Assembly: GCA_977006965.1 (NCBI GenBank)
Contig: OZ345382.1
Span: 806,001 to 870,000, forward strand
DNA: 64,000 nucleotides
Origin: Phymatolithon calcareum
Taxonomy: Eukaryota; Rhodophyta; Florideophyceae; Hapalidiales
Reading direction: 5' to 3'
Part shown: in pieces, positions 53,781 through 64,000 of the stretch
How the letters are laid out: every line of letters begins with the position of its first letter
How positions within the stretch are numbered: position 1 is the first letter of the stretch
Program-made: the position numbers and the translations under genes
The notes under the pieces: generated by a model
Seen by the model: only the letters and a program-made list of their open reading frames with translations
Database searches by the model: none
What the model was told of the DNA's origin: nothing

Positions 53781-54109
53781 TACTAAAGCAAGTGTCTGTT
53801 TGTATGTTTGTGTGTCTGTTTGTTTGTCACCGTCTGCGCCTACATAAATCTCATTGGATAGATGACTCTTCCCGTTCCTGAGTAGGAGTATATAACTGGA
53901 TGAATCATGTTTCTTGGGTGTTTCGAAATTTAACGATTATCATACTGCGCGCCATAACCTCGCGCAGAGCACCCGTATGTAAAAAATCACATTTGCCCCA
54001 TGCACGCGGCGAATAGAATTTTTGTATGAAACATTTTTTTGAACAACAATGATTATTGCACGTAAAATGTTTTTCGGCCAATCACATTCACGAACGGTGC
54101 TGGCGAGTG

Positions 54110-55935
54110 CGAGTGGGGTAAAATGGGGCGTGACAAGGAGAGCAGTAACGGGAAAAGGGGTAGAAAGAGGCTGAGAATGAAGTCGAAAGAGGGAGGAACG
54201 GCACAAGGGGGAGAAAGGCGTAAAAGGGGAGTGACATAAAGGTGAAATGAGTGGGCTTAACGTTTGTGAGAGAAGTTCCAAGAAGGGCACAAGAGGAGAA
54301 TGGAGAGTGACAAAATGGCACAAGGAGTTGAAGGATAGTGACACAACGGGCGTACTAAGGGAAAAAGGAGGGACGAAAGGCTGCGCAAGTAGTAAATGAA
54401 GACAAATATAGTAAAAGAGCAATGAAAAGAAGGGCACAAGGAGTACAAGAGGGGTTAAGATAAGGTGAAAAGGGATAAAAAGGAGTGACACAAAGCGCAG
54501 AAGGGGTAGAAGCCATGTTCCAAGAAGAACAAAGGGAAAAGCATAGAGGGCACAAGAGATACGATGTGAGTGACAGAAGGGGAGGAAAGATTAAAACGGA
54601 AGTGAAACGAAGGTCGTACAGATGGCAATGGAATGGCCCAAGTGACGAAAGGAGTAAGCGCAGAGTGAAAAAAGAGTGAATAAGAAAAAGTGGAGTGCAA
54701 CAGGGCGGACAGGGGAGCAAAGAGAGGGAGGTGCATAGCATGCGAGTAATGAAAAGTGTGGTGGATGAGAAGGCCAAGGAGCGAAATGTGGGGATAATTG
54801 AGTGCAGCACAATGACACATGAAGCGGAGCAAGAACATGAGAGTGGCATGCTGGGTAGTGCAGGACACAAGACTCACAAGAATGGCGAACAAGGGTTAGC
54901 GGAAGGTAAGAATACAGAACACGGGGATAGTTGGGCGACGGAGAAGGGACCTAAATTGGAGAACTGGATTTTTCGGATAAAGGATAGGAGCATGCTTCTT
55001 TTTTGGCTCAAGGGCCATAAGGAGTGACAAGAAGGGCACAAGAGGTCAAAGAGTGAGGTGGCATGGAGAGGTGAAAGGGTAGAGCGAAGTGAGGAATGGG
55101 ACGGAGGGATGGAAAAGGGATTGTAACAAGAGGCTTACCAGTGGCCACGGAATGACACAGAAGAAAAAAGCTGATTGAAACAAAGAGCGTCAAGTGAAGC
55201 AAGGGACGAGAACGGCACAAGGGAGATGGAGTCGTAAAACTGGAGTGACCCAAAAGGCGCTCCAGGCGTAAGGGAGTGACACAGGGGTGTAAGGAGTTGG
55301 CTCGAGAGATATAGGGGAGGTTCAAGAAGGGTACAATAGGAAAATGGAGATGGAAAAACGGGGGCAAAGGGTAGAACGGGAGTGGTACAAGGGGAGTACC
55401 AACGGAAAGAGAGCGGGACAAAGTTCCGCAAGGAATAAATTGAGAGAAACGAAAAGAGTTAAAGGGGAGTGACGACAAGGGCACAAGGGGTAGAAGCGAT
55501 GTGCCAAGAAGGGCAAAGGGGGAAAAGGGACGAGCACAAGTGATGAAATGGAAGTGATGAAAAACGCGGAAGGGTTAAAGCGAGAGCGACACGAGGGGCG
55601 TATCGACGGCAGCGGAGTGATGAAATTTTCGAAAGTAGTAAGCGGAGAGTGGCACAAAGGGTGAATAGGAAAAATACAGAATGACAGAGGAGGAAGGAGA
55701 GTGCCGATACACAGCACACGAGTAATTACAAGTGTGGCGGATGAGTAGGCGAAGAGTGAAATTTGGGGGTGACGGAGTGCAGACCAGTGACGCATGGAGC
55801 GGAGCAAGGACACGAACTGGAACGTTGGGCAGATGAGGACACGGGATTCACACGAGGAGCGGAGAAGGTTTAGGGGAGGGTAAATATGCAAAACACGGAG
55901 ACGGGAGGGAGACGGAGAAGGGCAGTAAATTGGAG
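54110..55935 (+). repeat. purine-rich higher-order tandem repeat
   Basis: About 1.8 kb in which the plus strand is nearly all G and A. It is built from degenerate units of roughly 30 bp with ggagtgacacaagggg. Two larger units can be aligned over their length: 54481-54965 matches 55465-55940, and 54130-54480 matches 55110-55464, a period of about 975-985 bp. Long minus-strand ORFs (up to 189 codons, rich in Leu, Pro, Ser and Phe) reflect the composition. Confidence 0.8.
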
Positions 55936-56104
55936 GAATAGATCATCTGTTTAAGTTCTCCATACTTTACACTCTTCATTTTCTATCTTTTCATAGACGC
56001 GAAGCGCCGAAACGGAGCCGCTTGTCACCTACTTCTAAAATCGCTCTCTGTCTGTCTGTCTGTGTCTCTCGGTGTCTCTTTTGATTCTCATTGGTTACAT
56101 TTTT

Positions 56105-56310
56105 ACAAGATAAGGTTCAATATTGTGGATACGTGCTGACGTGAGGGATCACTCGGTAATCCCCAGTTTTCTTCTTTTCGTGCGAAATCTATTGGCTGTA
56201 TGCATTAACAAGATAAAGTTCAACAGGGCGGATACGCACTGAGGTGAGGGATCACTCGGAATCCCTAGTGTTCTTCTTTTTGCGGGAAATCTATTGGCTG
56301 TATGCAGTAA
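56105..56310. repeat. tandem duplication of about 103 bp
   Basis: Two units start acaagataagg (56105) and acaagataaag (56208). Each carries gagggatcactcgg and attggctgtatgc. The units are imperfect. Confidence 0.8.
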
Positions 56311-57012
56311 CGTTTACATTTTGTCATGTCACTGTGTTTGTCTGTTACATAAAACTACTATATATTCCGTTACAAGTTGTGCGCGTGTCCGTTACAAGTT
56401 TTGAGCTTGAGTACTGTATATAAGGGAGTGAGAAATTTTTGCCCCGCGAGAAATATGTTGGTAGACTTTGTTGCGGGTTGAAAATTCGGCTGTTTGGGAC
56501 CACCAGCTGGTCCTCGGACCGGACCGTTCCAGGACTCTGCACTGTAATTGATTTTTTAATTAATTTTTTTTAATATTATTAGTTTTTTAACCCCCTCGTA
56601 CTGGTACAATTGAGGTTAATTGGGACACAGTAAAATAATTCTTTTGCGAGGCCCACGCGCATCAAAACACGTCATAGAGTATTTCCTGTCCTTCCCCATG
56701 TGTATGCGCTCGTACTTAATAAGTTTGGAGTGAGTTCGCGCAGGGTACGCGAAGCTACAAGCAAAGCCGCGATTTTCGTGTCCAAATATGCCTATTCGTT
56801 CAGATGATGTAGACAGTTAGCAGTTGCGCGTTCGGATATTATTTCAAGGTGGATGTCTTCTTAAGCACAGTACCTGGACCCGTTTTATTCGTATTCACAA
56901 AATCGGCTGAAAAAAAGATACGAGCAGTTCTACATCGAGCAAAACATTCTAATTTGGCCCCTAAACTGAGCTTTTCGGCCTTCGTGTCCTTTGCGCTTCA
57001 TCTGTGTACCTA

Positions 57013-57495
57013 ATGAGCTACGATCTAACTATAAGTCATTGCGGCTTGGATGGGAAATGTTTTTTCATAATCAGAGGAGCTTTGGCAGACCGCGAGAGAG
57101 CCATGTATGCTCTTAGTGCCTTCAAAACAGAGCATTCACGATCGTTCACCATGCAGATAGGAATGTATATTATGAAGGCAGTCGCAGAGGGAGGAATGGG
57201 AGGATCAATTGAGAACTTTGTTTTGCCCTTGACACTTTTCAACCCAGAAAAACTAGAGTCGTATCATGGAGCAGAGGAATACGTATCGCATAAGGTGGTC
57301 TGGAGAGAGAGCTCCATGAATTCGACTGGAAGGTACAGTTCTGATATGTATCGCTGTTATTGGCGGTACATACGAGCTCTTCGCATGGGTTATGCTCGCC
57401 GTGTAGATGAAGGATCGCGCAACGGGATATCACCGGAGATCAATAGAGCTCTACGAGCGTACAACTGGCAAGATTCCAACTTCCATGAGTCTTAG
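57013..57495 (+). CDS. second ORF inside piggyBac, unknown function
   Basis: The first ATG gives 160 residues starting MSYDLTISHC; the frame is open a little further upstream. It is a compact, mixed-charge protein with no signal peptide and no evident metal site. The C-terminal half contains YWRYIRALRMGYARR. It lies wholly within the element and converges on the transposase gene with an 80-bp gap. Most piggyBac elements carry only a transposase. It could be a captured gene or an accessory protein; I do not recognise it. Confidence 0.5.
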   Translation: MSYDLTISHCGLDGKCFFIIRGALADRERAMYALSAFKTEHSRSFTMQIGMYIMKAVAEGGMGGSIENFVLPLTLFNPEKLESYHGAEEYVSHKVVWRESSMNSTGRYSSDMYRCYWRYIRALRMGYARRVDEGSRNGISPEINRALRAYNWQDSNFHES

Positions 57496-57574
57496 ATAGT
57501 GGACAATGCGATACTGCTCACTCTTGACAAATCAGAGATAGAAACAATTCCATAGTCTGGGTCTTTATTGGTGT

Positions 57575-58750
57575 CTAATGCCTTTCCTCCGCGGCATGTA
57601 GGCTATAGCAGCTTCCCAAATCCCCGAAACATAAAGGTATCCTACAATCAAGGCATGCATACCGTGTTCTGCATCTACATCCAGGAAATGAACAATAGGT
57701 CCGCACGGGTAATCCATCAACGTCATCAACCTTGGCAAGCTGATGAACGCCCTGCATTTCGATGTGCCTATTTTTTTCGTTTGGCACTGGCGGCCTTTTG
57801 GAAGACAGTGAACCGGCTCCCGGATGTAGCTTGAGGTCAAAAAGTGATGCCACAACTTTCTCCCGAAACTCAAGAAGTGTAGGCTTCTCAGGTTTGTGGA
57901 ACGGTAGTGCAATAGAGCAGTTCACGATATTTTGTTCCAAGAGAAATGTGAAAATTGCATTTGTCCACTTTTGATTGCGCCTCTCGTAATGATAGTACGA
58001 GCGAAGCTGATCTGTGAGATCAACTCCGCCCATGCACTCATTATAGTCCAGAAAAACGCGAGGAAGTTTCCGAATTCTTTGCCCTTGATCACTAGTAGAA
58101 ACGTTTTGCTGAGACCTTTCATTTCCGTTTAGCCTTCTCGAAACAAAAACAACTTCATTGAGATCGTCATGAGCAATGGTGATGAAATGCACTGGCTTCT
58201 TGTCCATCCATCCCACTATTCCAATGGGTCCTTGCCGTATCTTTCGGACGATCATAGCACCTTTTTCGGCACGCTTACCCAGCCGAAGCAGTTTTGGAAC
58301 TCGATTGACCCTCATTGTTCCAACGATACGAGTGTCTCTGAGGAGCAGAATTCGTGCTAAATCCAGGCTCATGAAGTAGTTGTCCATCGTCACTGTCCTT
58401 CCTGCTCCCAGCAACGGACCCAACACCTGAATCACAGTATGGGAGATGGGCTGCGAAACACCTTGCTTCTTTCCAGTGTACACCTCAATAAAAGGAGTAT
58501 ACCCCGTGACAGGACATGACACTCCGCATACTTTTATCCCATATTTGACAGGCTTCATAGGCATATACTGTCTTAAGGAGATTCTTCCCTTGCACGGGAC
58601 CATTATTTCGTCAAATGAGATGTTCCGTCCCAACCTGTACAGTTTTTGCCAATTGATTTGCACTTGATCGACTAACCATCGGAATTTTCTGAGAGGGTCT
58701 TCTTTTTGCGGACTATCAACAAAGTGCAAACACTCTGTTATCTCATGAAA
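57575..58750 (-). pseudogene. piggyBac transposase, N-terminally truncated
   Basis: About 390 residues of the piggyBac DDE family. FDEIMVPCKGR carries the first catalytic Asp, MDNYFMSLDLA the second and NECMGGVDLTDQL the third. The C-terminus holds a cysteine-rich finger (CSFPGCRCRTRYACLDC). The frame begins at a TGA at 58751-58753, which falls inside the conserved MSR-x-FHEIxECLHF segment and looks like a nonsense change of an Arg codon. Further stops lie upstream, and the N-terminal third is not recognisable. The catalytic core is intact, but the copy should be inactive unless read through. Confidence 0.9.
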
Positions 58751-59918
58751 TCAGGTTCTGGACATTACACTTGAGGCTGACAAGCTTCTGACCTGCTTCC
58801 TTCCTGTGTACGTCACTCTCTACAGTATAGATCCAACAAAACTTGCTCATGCTCTGAAAAACTGCACACATAACATTCCTAAGACCCTAATGGTACGACG
58901 AACGTGGATTAAAATGGTGCTGGGGCTCAGTAACAGCAATCAATACCCCGAAAGGTGGATTTTAAGACCCGAAATGGACTATCATTGAATTCTTTTAACA
59001 ATAAAATCTGCAAAAAGTATCGAGAAAATAAGAATGACCCAAACAGGACAGATTTGTCCAGAAATGGATGTGCAGTACGAGAGGGTTAATTATCATATTA
59101 ATAATTTCAATTCAGGGGACCAGTGGGGTGCAGAGATTGGAAATGCTATACTCCCCATTCCGTTGTTGTATCTGGCTGCCTGACGTGTTCGTAAGTATCC
59201 TCGAGCGGGCAAGTGAGGATCTGTCGGAGCCCGATTCGCTGTCCCACCTCTGCGAGAGTGCGCTTCATGGCTCTCTCTAGTGCTGAGTGACCTTGCCTAA
59301 AGGAGGACCTTGCAGGTGCTCCTTTGGTCGCTCTGCTCGGTGGATGCGTGTCTGCAAGAGGTAGCAGGGCCACGGTCAACGCCAGTTGGTTAGCACGGTA
59401 GGAAACCGTAGCTAAAAGTTAGAAGACGCGCGTGAGAGGCAGACGGCGGAACCTCGGAGGTACGAAGCGGGGTGCAAATCAGTTTTTCGGGACGGATCCG
59501 AGGGAAGGCGCACTGCAGGTTGTAAGTGCCTCAACACCTCTACCTTTTTAAATCTACGGGAACACCTGTCACATCTCGAAGGTTGAAAAACCAGGCCAGG
59601 CCCGCCTGTTAAGCTACCCTTTGTTTTCACGTCGCACAGCTCGAACGGTGTTCAAGTACACGTTGAACGACAAATCAGGGGAAAGGGGTTTTTACTGAAG
59701 AAGATCCGTTACCGCGAAACGGTTGGTTGATATTTGGGGAGACGTCTGGCCGATACAGAATTTTATAATTCTGTTAGTCGCCTACGGGACCCTCAACGAG
59801 AGCCATCGCCTTGCGTGAAGCGAAGCAGATATCTTATAGGGTGAAGTCTGTTGGAGATTCGACTATCGGTCGGCGCCAGAAGGGATCCTGAACATATATC
59901 TGAAGAAGAAGGACAAGT

Positions 59919-60665
59919 ATGTCAAGTGCTCAGGACGAGAGCTTGAGAGAAGCTCGGGATGCTCAGCAGCGCTCTCGCAACGAGGAGCGAAGGAGCAGGA
60001 ATCAAGAACGCGCAAGAGCTCGAAGAGCGGCGGAGACAGCAGAAGAGAGAACGTTACGTCTTGCTGCAAATGCTGAGGCGAGGCGAGTTTCACGTGCTCG
60101 ACAAAGTGCTGAACAAGCTCGAGCTCGCCGACAAACAGATCAAGAGGCAAGTCAGCTTGCACATGTTCAAGAGAAGAGGGAGGCTATGCAAGTATCTCGT
60201 TCTCATGAGACTGCTGAAGAAGCTCGAGCTCGCCGACGAGCAGGTCGAGAAGCAACTCAGCTTGCAAGAAACATTGGGTTCCGTGGACTTCGAAGAGATG
60301 AATGTCGAGCGCAAGAATTGTCTGGCACTCCATTTTATGGCAGAGCAGAAAGTCGGCAGCTCAATGTCTAATCCATTGTTCTCTAATTGATGTCAGGAAG
60401 CCGTATCACCACGGAGAATATTTCGGCACTGAAAGATTCTCCAGAGCCGTTGAAAAAGATGTTGACTGAGAACAACACTGAAGCGAAAACATTTCATAGG
60501 AACATTGCGCGCTACAAGAATGCTCTAGGCATGGCCTCCGTGCACGCTAATTGGGTATCCAGGGGTGAAGGTCAGTCTGGATTCAACCCGACGATGACAC
60601 TCCAAGGCCGTATAACCGATCCAAGAAAATTGACGGTGTGCACGACAAGGGCAGATAATATTTAG
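59919..60665 (+). pseudogene. Helitron replicase/helicase N-terminal remnant
   Basis: A 151-codon ATG-started frame consists of Arg/Ala/Glu-rich heptad-like repeats (RRAAETAEER, ARRQTDQEAS), as at the start of many Helitron helicase proteins. After two in-frame TAA codons near 60372 and 60384 the same frame continues from 60390. PEPLKKMLTENNTEAKTFHR and IARYKNALGMAS there match the Helitron-like N-terminal domain pattern. The Rep and helicase domains are deleted. It was probably one gene whose middle and end were lost. Confidence 0.7.
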
Positions 60666-60909
60666 ACTATTATAAAATGTATATAAATACGTAGCTCTAG
60701 TTAATGGAAACATGGACCTAATACCTCAGCACTATGTATAAAACTCTTATTAATTAAAATAATATCTCTAACTAGGCAGATGTCATCGGTGCGAAGCGTC
60801 GAAACGGAGCCACTTGTTACTTATTTCTATATTGGCAAGGTCTGCTAACAGTGCCTATTTTCAAATGGTCGCTACAGTTATAAACGATTTTTAGAATAAA
60901 AGGGAGTAG

Positions 60910-61107
60910 ATGGGCGAAGAGGAAACGTTGAGAGCTTTCGGTTCATGTCCTTTAGGTATTTTCCGCGACGAAGAAGAAGATATTTCTCTGCAAATCTTCC
61001 TCAAGTCAGCGAAAAAAGGTGTGTTCTCTCACGAATCACGGGAGGCGCAAACTGTGAGAAAAAGCTCGAGGCCGAGAGCTGGAAATCTATTGGATGTGAA
61101 CTATTGA
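60910..61107 (+). pseudogene. short ORF near the right end of the composite repeat (copy 2)
   Basis: 65 codons from an ATG, homologous at its start to 30574-30801 (LRAFGSCPLGIF and KKGVFSHES). It spans the right inverted repeat at 61018-61049. Coding status is uncertain. Confidence 0.3.
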
Positions 61108-63015
61108 TGTGACAAAGGAAGGACTTTCAAGCTAATAGGGCGAGGACTTAATGAGTTTTCATATTTCGTCTTGGGCTCGACGTGGTGAAGCTCTCAGCGA
61201 GTGCTTGCTTATGAGATCAAGCTTTGGAATTGAAGTATTAAAGTAGCCTCTTTCCACTTAGAAAACTTTGTATGCATAACTTCCACATCTCTTATCCAAG
61301 AGCTCGCTTCAGCCCTGGAACTAGAACTCATAAATCTACTCCTGAGAGAAGCAACCTCCAGGTGTAAAGTGCTGTGGGGAGAGGTAGGAAAGCTCGGATC
61401 GAGGCCTTGGAAAGTCCACATCCAGGGCTTTTGCTATCCCGATTATGAACATATAACGTTGGTAGACACCTATTTCGATGTTCAATTGCAAGGCTTAGGA
61501 ATCCCTATTCGACAGGATAAAAAGTGAAGATGTAGAGCTATACAGGACAAGGATTTTTTATTACATCTGCACCCGTAGAACACTTAGGTGGCAATGGCGC
61601 ACACCTAGTCTAATACTGTAGCAGTAAACTGAACTAAATACATCAAAAGAGATTGCGCTACCACCTTCGAGTGCAGCAAGTTGGAACCAGGTATCAGCTG
61701 GTACCTTTCGACATCAAAAATCTGTGCGCAAACGTCTAGCAGACTCGGTGTGAACTGTGAACTTAGGGGGTAATGATAGACATCCGTAAAGAACGCCAGT
61801 TACCTTATTGACGACGACCTGATGCAAAAAAGGAGGAGGGTCGGTACGGAAGGTATTCAAAGATATATCATTGTGGAAGAGGAAAATGCATAATGTCGTA
61901 CCTCGTGCCTCGAAATGCTGGCGTCGATCCGTGATCCTCACGACATGCTCTTGCAGGACCTCTGAAAAGATAATGGTATAATGATATCAATCGAAAGCAG
62001 TTAGATACCGTGTCTAGTCCAGATCAATTGAATTTCGCGAAAATAAGCACGTACTAATAGAAGAATCCATCTCGAGTTCCAGCTTGATCACCTATGTGAA
62101 AATAGAGAAAACAAAAATCTGAAGCGTCGGAGATCAGTGAGAAACAACTAGCAGAAACACCCGCACAAGGTCAGTATAAACGAGTTTACGCCAAAACGGA
62201 TGAAACTGATGTGCTTATCACCGATTGTCACGACATGATAACGTCGGGGATGACAGTACTGTATCAGAGCGGCAGTTGCCATCAGGCACTGGATTAAGTT
62301 TTTTATACACAACATGCAGTGTGGATCAGTGTTAACCGGCGTCGGGAAAACTTCGGCGGCGACTGTGTCAAATAGCCACGGAAACGTCCTCTGCTTCCGT
62401 TACTTGATTTTTCGAGCATTTATGTAACAACAGCTGGGTGTTATGTTTATATGACAGAGAATCGTCATTGCCCACCAAATGGTAGCACCTTGCGGACCTC
62501 CCGGGCCTGCCCGGTCCCAACTAGAGGTCCCCTGAAAATTTGACACTTGTAAAAGAACACCGCGACCATGTATTGCCGGCATGCTTGAGCAACCCCATCG
62601 CAAACTCCGATTACCACCTCATATGCCCACCGCTGCGCCCTTTCCAATTGCCATTTCCCCGCAGTAGTCGGACGGTGTCCCCTTCTCCACAATTAACCCC
62701 GCCCACCGCGGCGCCGACAGGTACTTGCGCAGCTCCGTAGCTGCAGTTTGCACAGGCGGCTTTTTGAGTCCCTCCCCGCGCTCGTGGAGTCATCTTTCGC
62801 CACCTTGGACAGCATCGTTGTGACTTTACCGCACTTACTACCCGGTACTCTGCCAAGAGCTTTCAACTCTCATTTCAATCTACTCGCCTTCGTGGACTCA
62901 ACAACGTGCTTATAGAATCAACCGGGCTCTTATTTTCTACCTGAATTTCTCATTTAGCTGATTTGTCTGACGAATTTCGCCTCCTACTTTTGCAAAATAA
63001 TTGAAAACGTTGGCT
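61050..63015. other. gene-free stretch
   Basis: Short ORFs on both strands without motifs. I see no element termini, tandem repeat or RNA gene. Confidence 0.35.
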
Positions 63016-63687
63016 TCAACTTTTTCCATTCCCTCTCAAGGTATATGTGGGGCGAACCCACGAAGAGACTTCAGTGCACGCGAAAACATATGCAAGTAAT
63101 CTCACAGACTGATATTGCTCCTTAGTTAACTTAAGTCCTCCATTGGTCATGAAGATCGCCCACAAGACGCGCAAGTTTTTCAGACCCTTATTCCTATCAG
63201 TCGAAGAGCTTAAAATTTCCCGTCCTCCTCTCTCAACTTCCATGCTGTCGCGTGTACCATCTTCCAGAACTAAGGTGTGAGCCATCGCAGGAGATATTAA
63301 TTCGCTTCTGCCGATCTTCGGCGAATGGTAAATCTCCTCTGGCTCATCCGCAAACCCTTCCTTACCAAATGAAACGAGCTCGGTACCTGAGCCAATTCCT
63401 TGTTCGACTCCAATGTCATTACCATTTCTTGAATAAACATCATGATTAGAATCTGAATCGGCACCGTTGCGATTCAATGTTGAGTCCGGAATATCTAGGC
63501 CACTTGGTGATCGAGCATTAAATGAGGCGTTATAGTTCAGACTCTCAACGTCGGATCCGTCCACTGGCAAATCGGACAACCTCGAACGCTTCGGGCTTTT
63601 GTGGATAGTGGAGTGCGCGAGGGGTAGCGGTATTTCGTCAAACCGGAGACGGCTCCGACGATTTCGAGTGCCTCCCTGTTTTCCCAT
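63016..63687 (-). CDS. hypothetical serine/aspartate-rich protein, 223 residues
   Basis: The ATG start is followed by a basic patch (RNRRSRLRF, then SPKRSRLSDLP) that could be a nuclear localisation signal. A long Ser/Asp/Asn-rich disordered region follows. The only folded-looking part is at the end (LRVLWAIFMTNGGLKLTKEQ and YQSVRLLAYVF). It could be the N-terminus of a larger gene continuing after an unseen intron, or a transposase N-terminus. The family is not recognised. Confidence 0.4.
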   Translation of the reverse strand: MGKQGGTRNRRSRLRFDEIPLPLAHSTIHKSPKRSRLSDLPVDGSDVESLNYNASFNARSPSGLDIPDSTLNRNGADSDSNHDVYSRNGNDIGVEQGIGSGTELVSFGKEGFADEPEEIYHSPKIGRSELISPAMAHTLVLEDGTRDSMEVERGGREILSSSTDRNKGLKNLRVLWAIFMTNGGLKLTKEQYQSVRLLAYVFACTEVSSWVRPTYTLRGNGKS

Positions 63688-63775
63688 GTGTACCTTCGTT
63701 TGGGGTATGCATAAGTTCAGTACTTGTTACATCTGAGTCTAGGGCTGTGGAAATGGATATATTTTCCATAGCATT

Positions 63776-63991
63776 CTAAACTTCTTGCCGAAACATAGTG
63801 AGCAACCAATCATTTACGAACCTAAAGATAATGTGATCTGAAATTGCCCATCGGGCTTCAAACTGAACTAAAAATCGATTTCCAGCGAACCTGTTCCCGT
63901 GCAGTGTTCTCATTCTGCGCCGTACGGCATTCATCCACCGTGTCTCTGTCCGGGACGACACTAGGTCTCTATTTACGCAAGTAATGGCCAT
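63776..63991 (-). other. small ORF at the window edge
   Basis: 71 codons from an ATG, rich in Arg and aromatic residues (RWMNAVRRRMRTLHGNRF). It could be an upstream exon or separate gene; nothing supports it beyond the open frame. Confidence 0.2.
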
Positions 63992-64000
63992 GAATGGAGG

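Larger units (their letters stand above)
53623..56038 (+). mobile_element. Helitron-like non-autonomous element A
   Basis: It begins TCCCCCTATACTAAAG after an A, continues with tgtctgtttgtatgtttg, and ends with a hairpin-forming gaagcgccgaaacggagccg and CTAA. TC at the start, CTRR at the end after a hairpin and insertion at A-T are Helitron features. It holds a LINE tail and the purine-rich repeat. The boundary call is moderate. Confidence 0.5.
56591..59085 (-). mobile_element. piggyBac transposon (2.5 kb)
   Basis: It is flanked by TTAA at 56587-56590 and 59086-59089. The inverted ends CCCCCTCGTACTG and CCCTCTCGTACTG match at 12 of 13. It encodes a truncated transposase on the minus strand and an unrelated ORF on the plus strand, which converge near 57500. 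Confidence 0.95.
56041..60830 (+). mobile_element. Helitron B remnant, interrupted by piggyBac
   Basis: It begins TCGCTCTCTGTCTGTCTGTC directly after Helitron A and ends with gcgaagcgtcgaaacggagcc and ttatttctat, matching the Helitron A terminus. It contains Helitron helicase N-terminal coding remnants at 59919-60665 and a nested piggyBac element. The right flank continues the composite repeat at about 60831. Confidence 0.6.
38785..61049 (+). repeat. composite repeat, copy 2 (with nested insertions)
   Basis: It is colinear with copy 1. Matching blocks are 38785-40123, 40125-40323, 41334-41973, 42384-42660, 42661-42990, 42991-43197, 46810-47268, about 53530-53622 and 60831-61049. The intervals hold a pogo derivative, a hAT MITE, LINE-B, a Ty3/Gypsy element with unexplained flanks, a 27-bp palindrome and two Helitron-like segments. 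The right inverted repeat is at 61018-61049. Confidence 0.75.

Noticed and set aside
54110-55935. Long minus-strand ORFs as genes
   Set aside because: They are Leu/Pro/Ser/Phe-rich translations of a purine-only tandem repeat, open in several frames and without domain structure.
1-64000. CRISPR arrays, phage or bacterial operons
   Set aside because: No regularly spaced identical repeats with unique spacers and no prokaryotic gene organisation; all recognised genes are eukaryotic or eukaryotic transposon genes.

Overview
The window looks like nuclear DNA of an intron-poor eukaryote. Each recognisable host gene is one uninterrupted reading frame, intergenic spaces are large, and more than half of the window is transposons nested inside one another. 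A red alga (florideophyte-like) is my best guess. The basis is single-exon genes, a fused CAD-type pyrimidine gene whose dihydroorotase domain is degenerate, and a mix of Ty3/Gypsy, LINE, hAT, pogo, piggyBac and Helitron elements. That taxonomic call is inference; nothing in the sequence proves it.

Host genes lie mainly in the first 20 kb: a DEG/ENaC-like channel (971-2677), the CAD protein on the minus strand (3189-10082), divergently transcribed from an AAMP/SQT1-type WD40 protein (10470-11675), a two-repeat DM9 lectin-like protein on the minus strand (12300-12761), and a bZIP factor (19531-20523). Between the last two is a gene-free tract (about 14.2-19.5 kb) with an extraordinary density of the heptamer TACTGTA/TACAGTA (25 copies between 15,051 and 18,592) and several near-perfect foldbacks. 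Further host-like genes are an orphan membrane protein (33004-34692), a small unrecognised ORF (32159-32599) and a serine-rich unknown at the right edge (63016-63687).

The rest is transposon archaeology. Two direct copies of one composite repeat run from 20,539 to 30,719 and from 38,785 to about 61,049. They share the same order of blocks but carry different nested insertions, so each copy gives the empty site for insertions in the other. Copy 1 is interrupted by a hAT MITE, a solo LTR, two LINE insertions, a tRNA-derived SINE and a LINE with a minisatellite. Copy 2 is interrupted by a pogo derivative (itself holding a LINE 3' tail), a hAT MITE, a LINE with endonuclease and reverse transcriptase, an intact-looking Ty3/Gypsy chromovirus with 387-bp LTRs, a 27-bp palindromic insertion, and two adjacent Helitron-like segments. 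One Helitron carries a 1.8-kb purine-rich higher-order repeat and the other a complete piggyBac element. The composite repeat has 32-bp terminal-type inverted repeats and two degenerate ORFs of its own, and matches no transposon class I recognise.

An independent hAT element with broken transposase (36,420-38,425) and several MITEs fill the remaining space. No CRISPR, rRNA or canonical tRNA gene was found. Boundaries were read by eye against duplicated flanks and paralogous empty sites.
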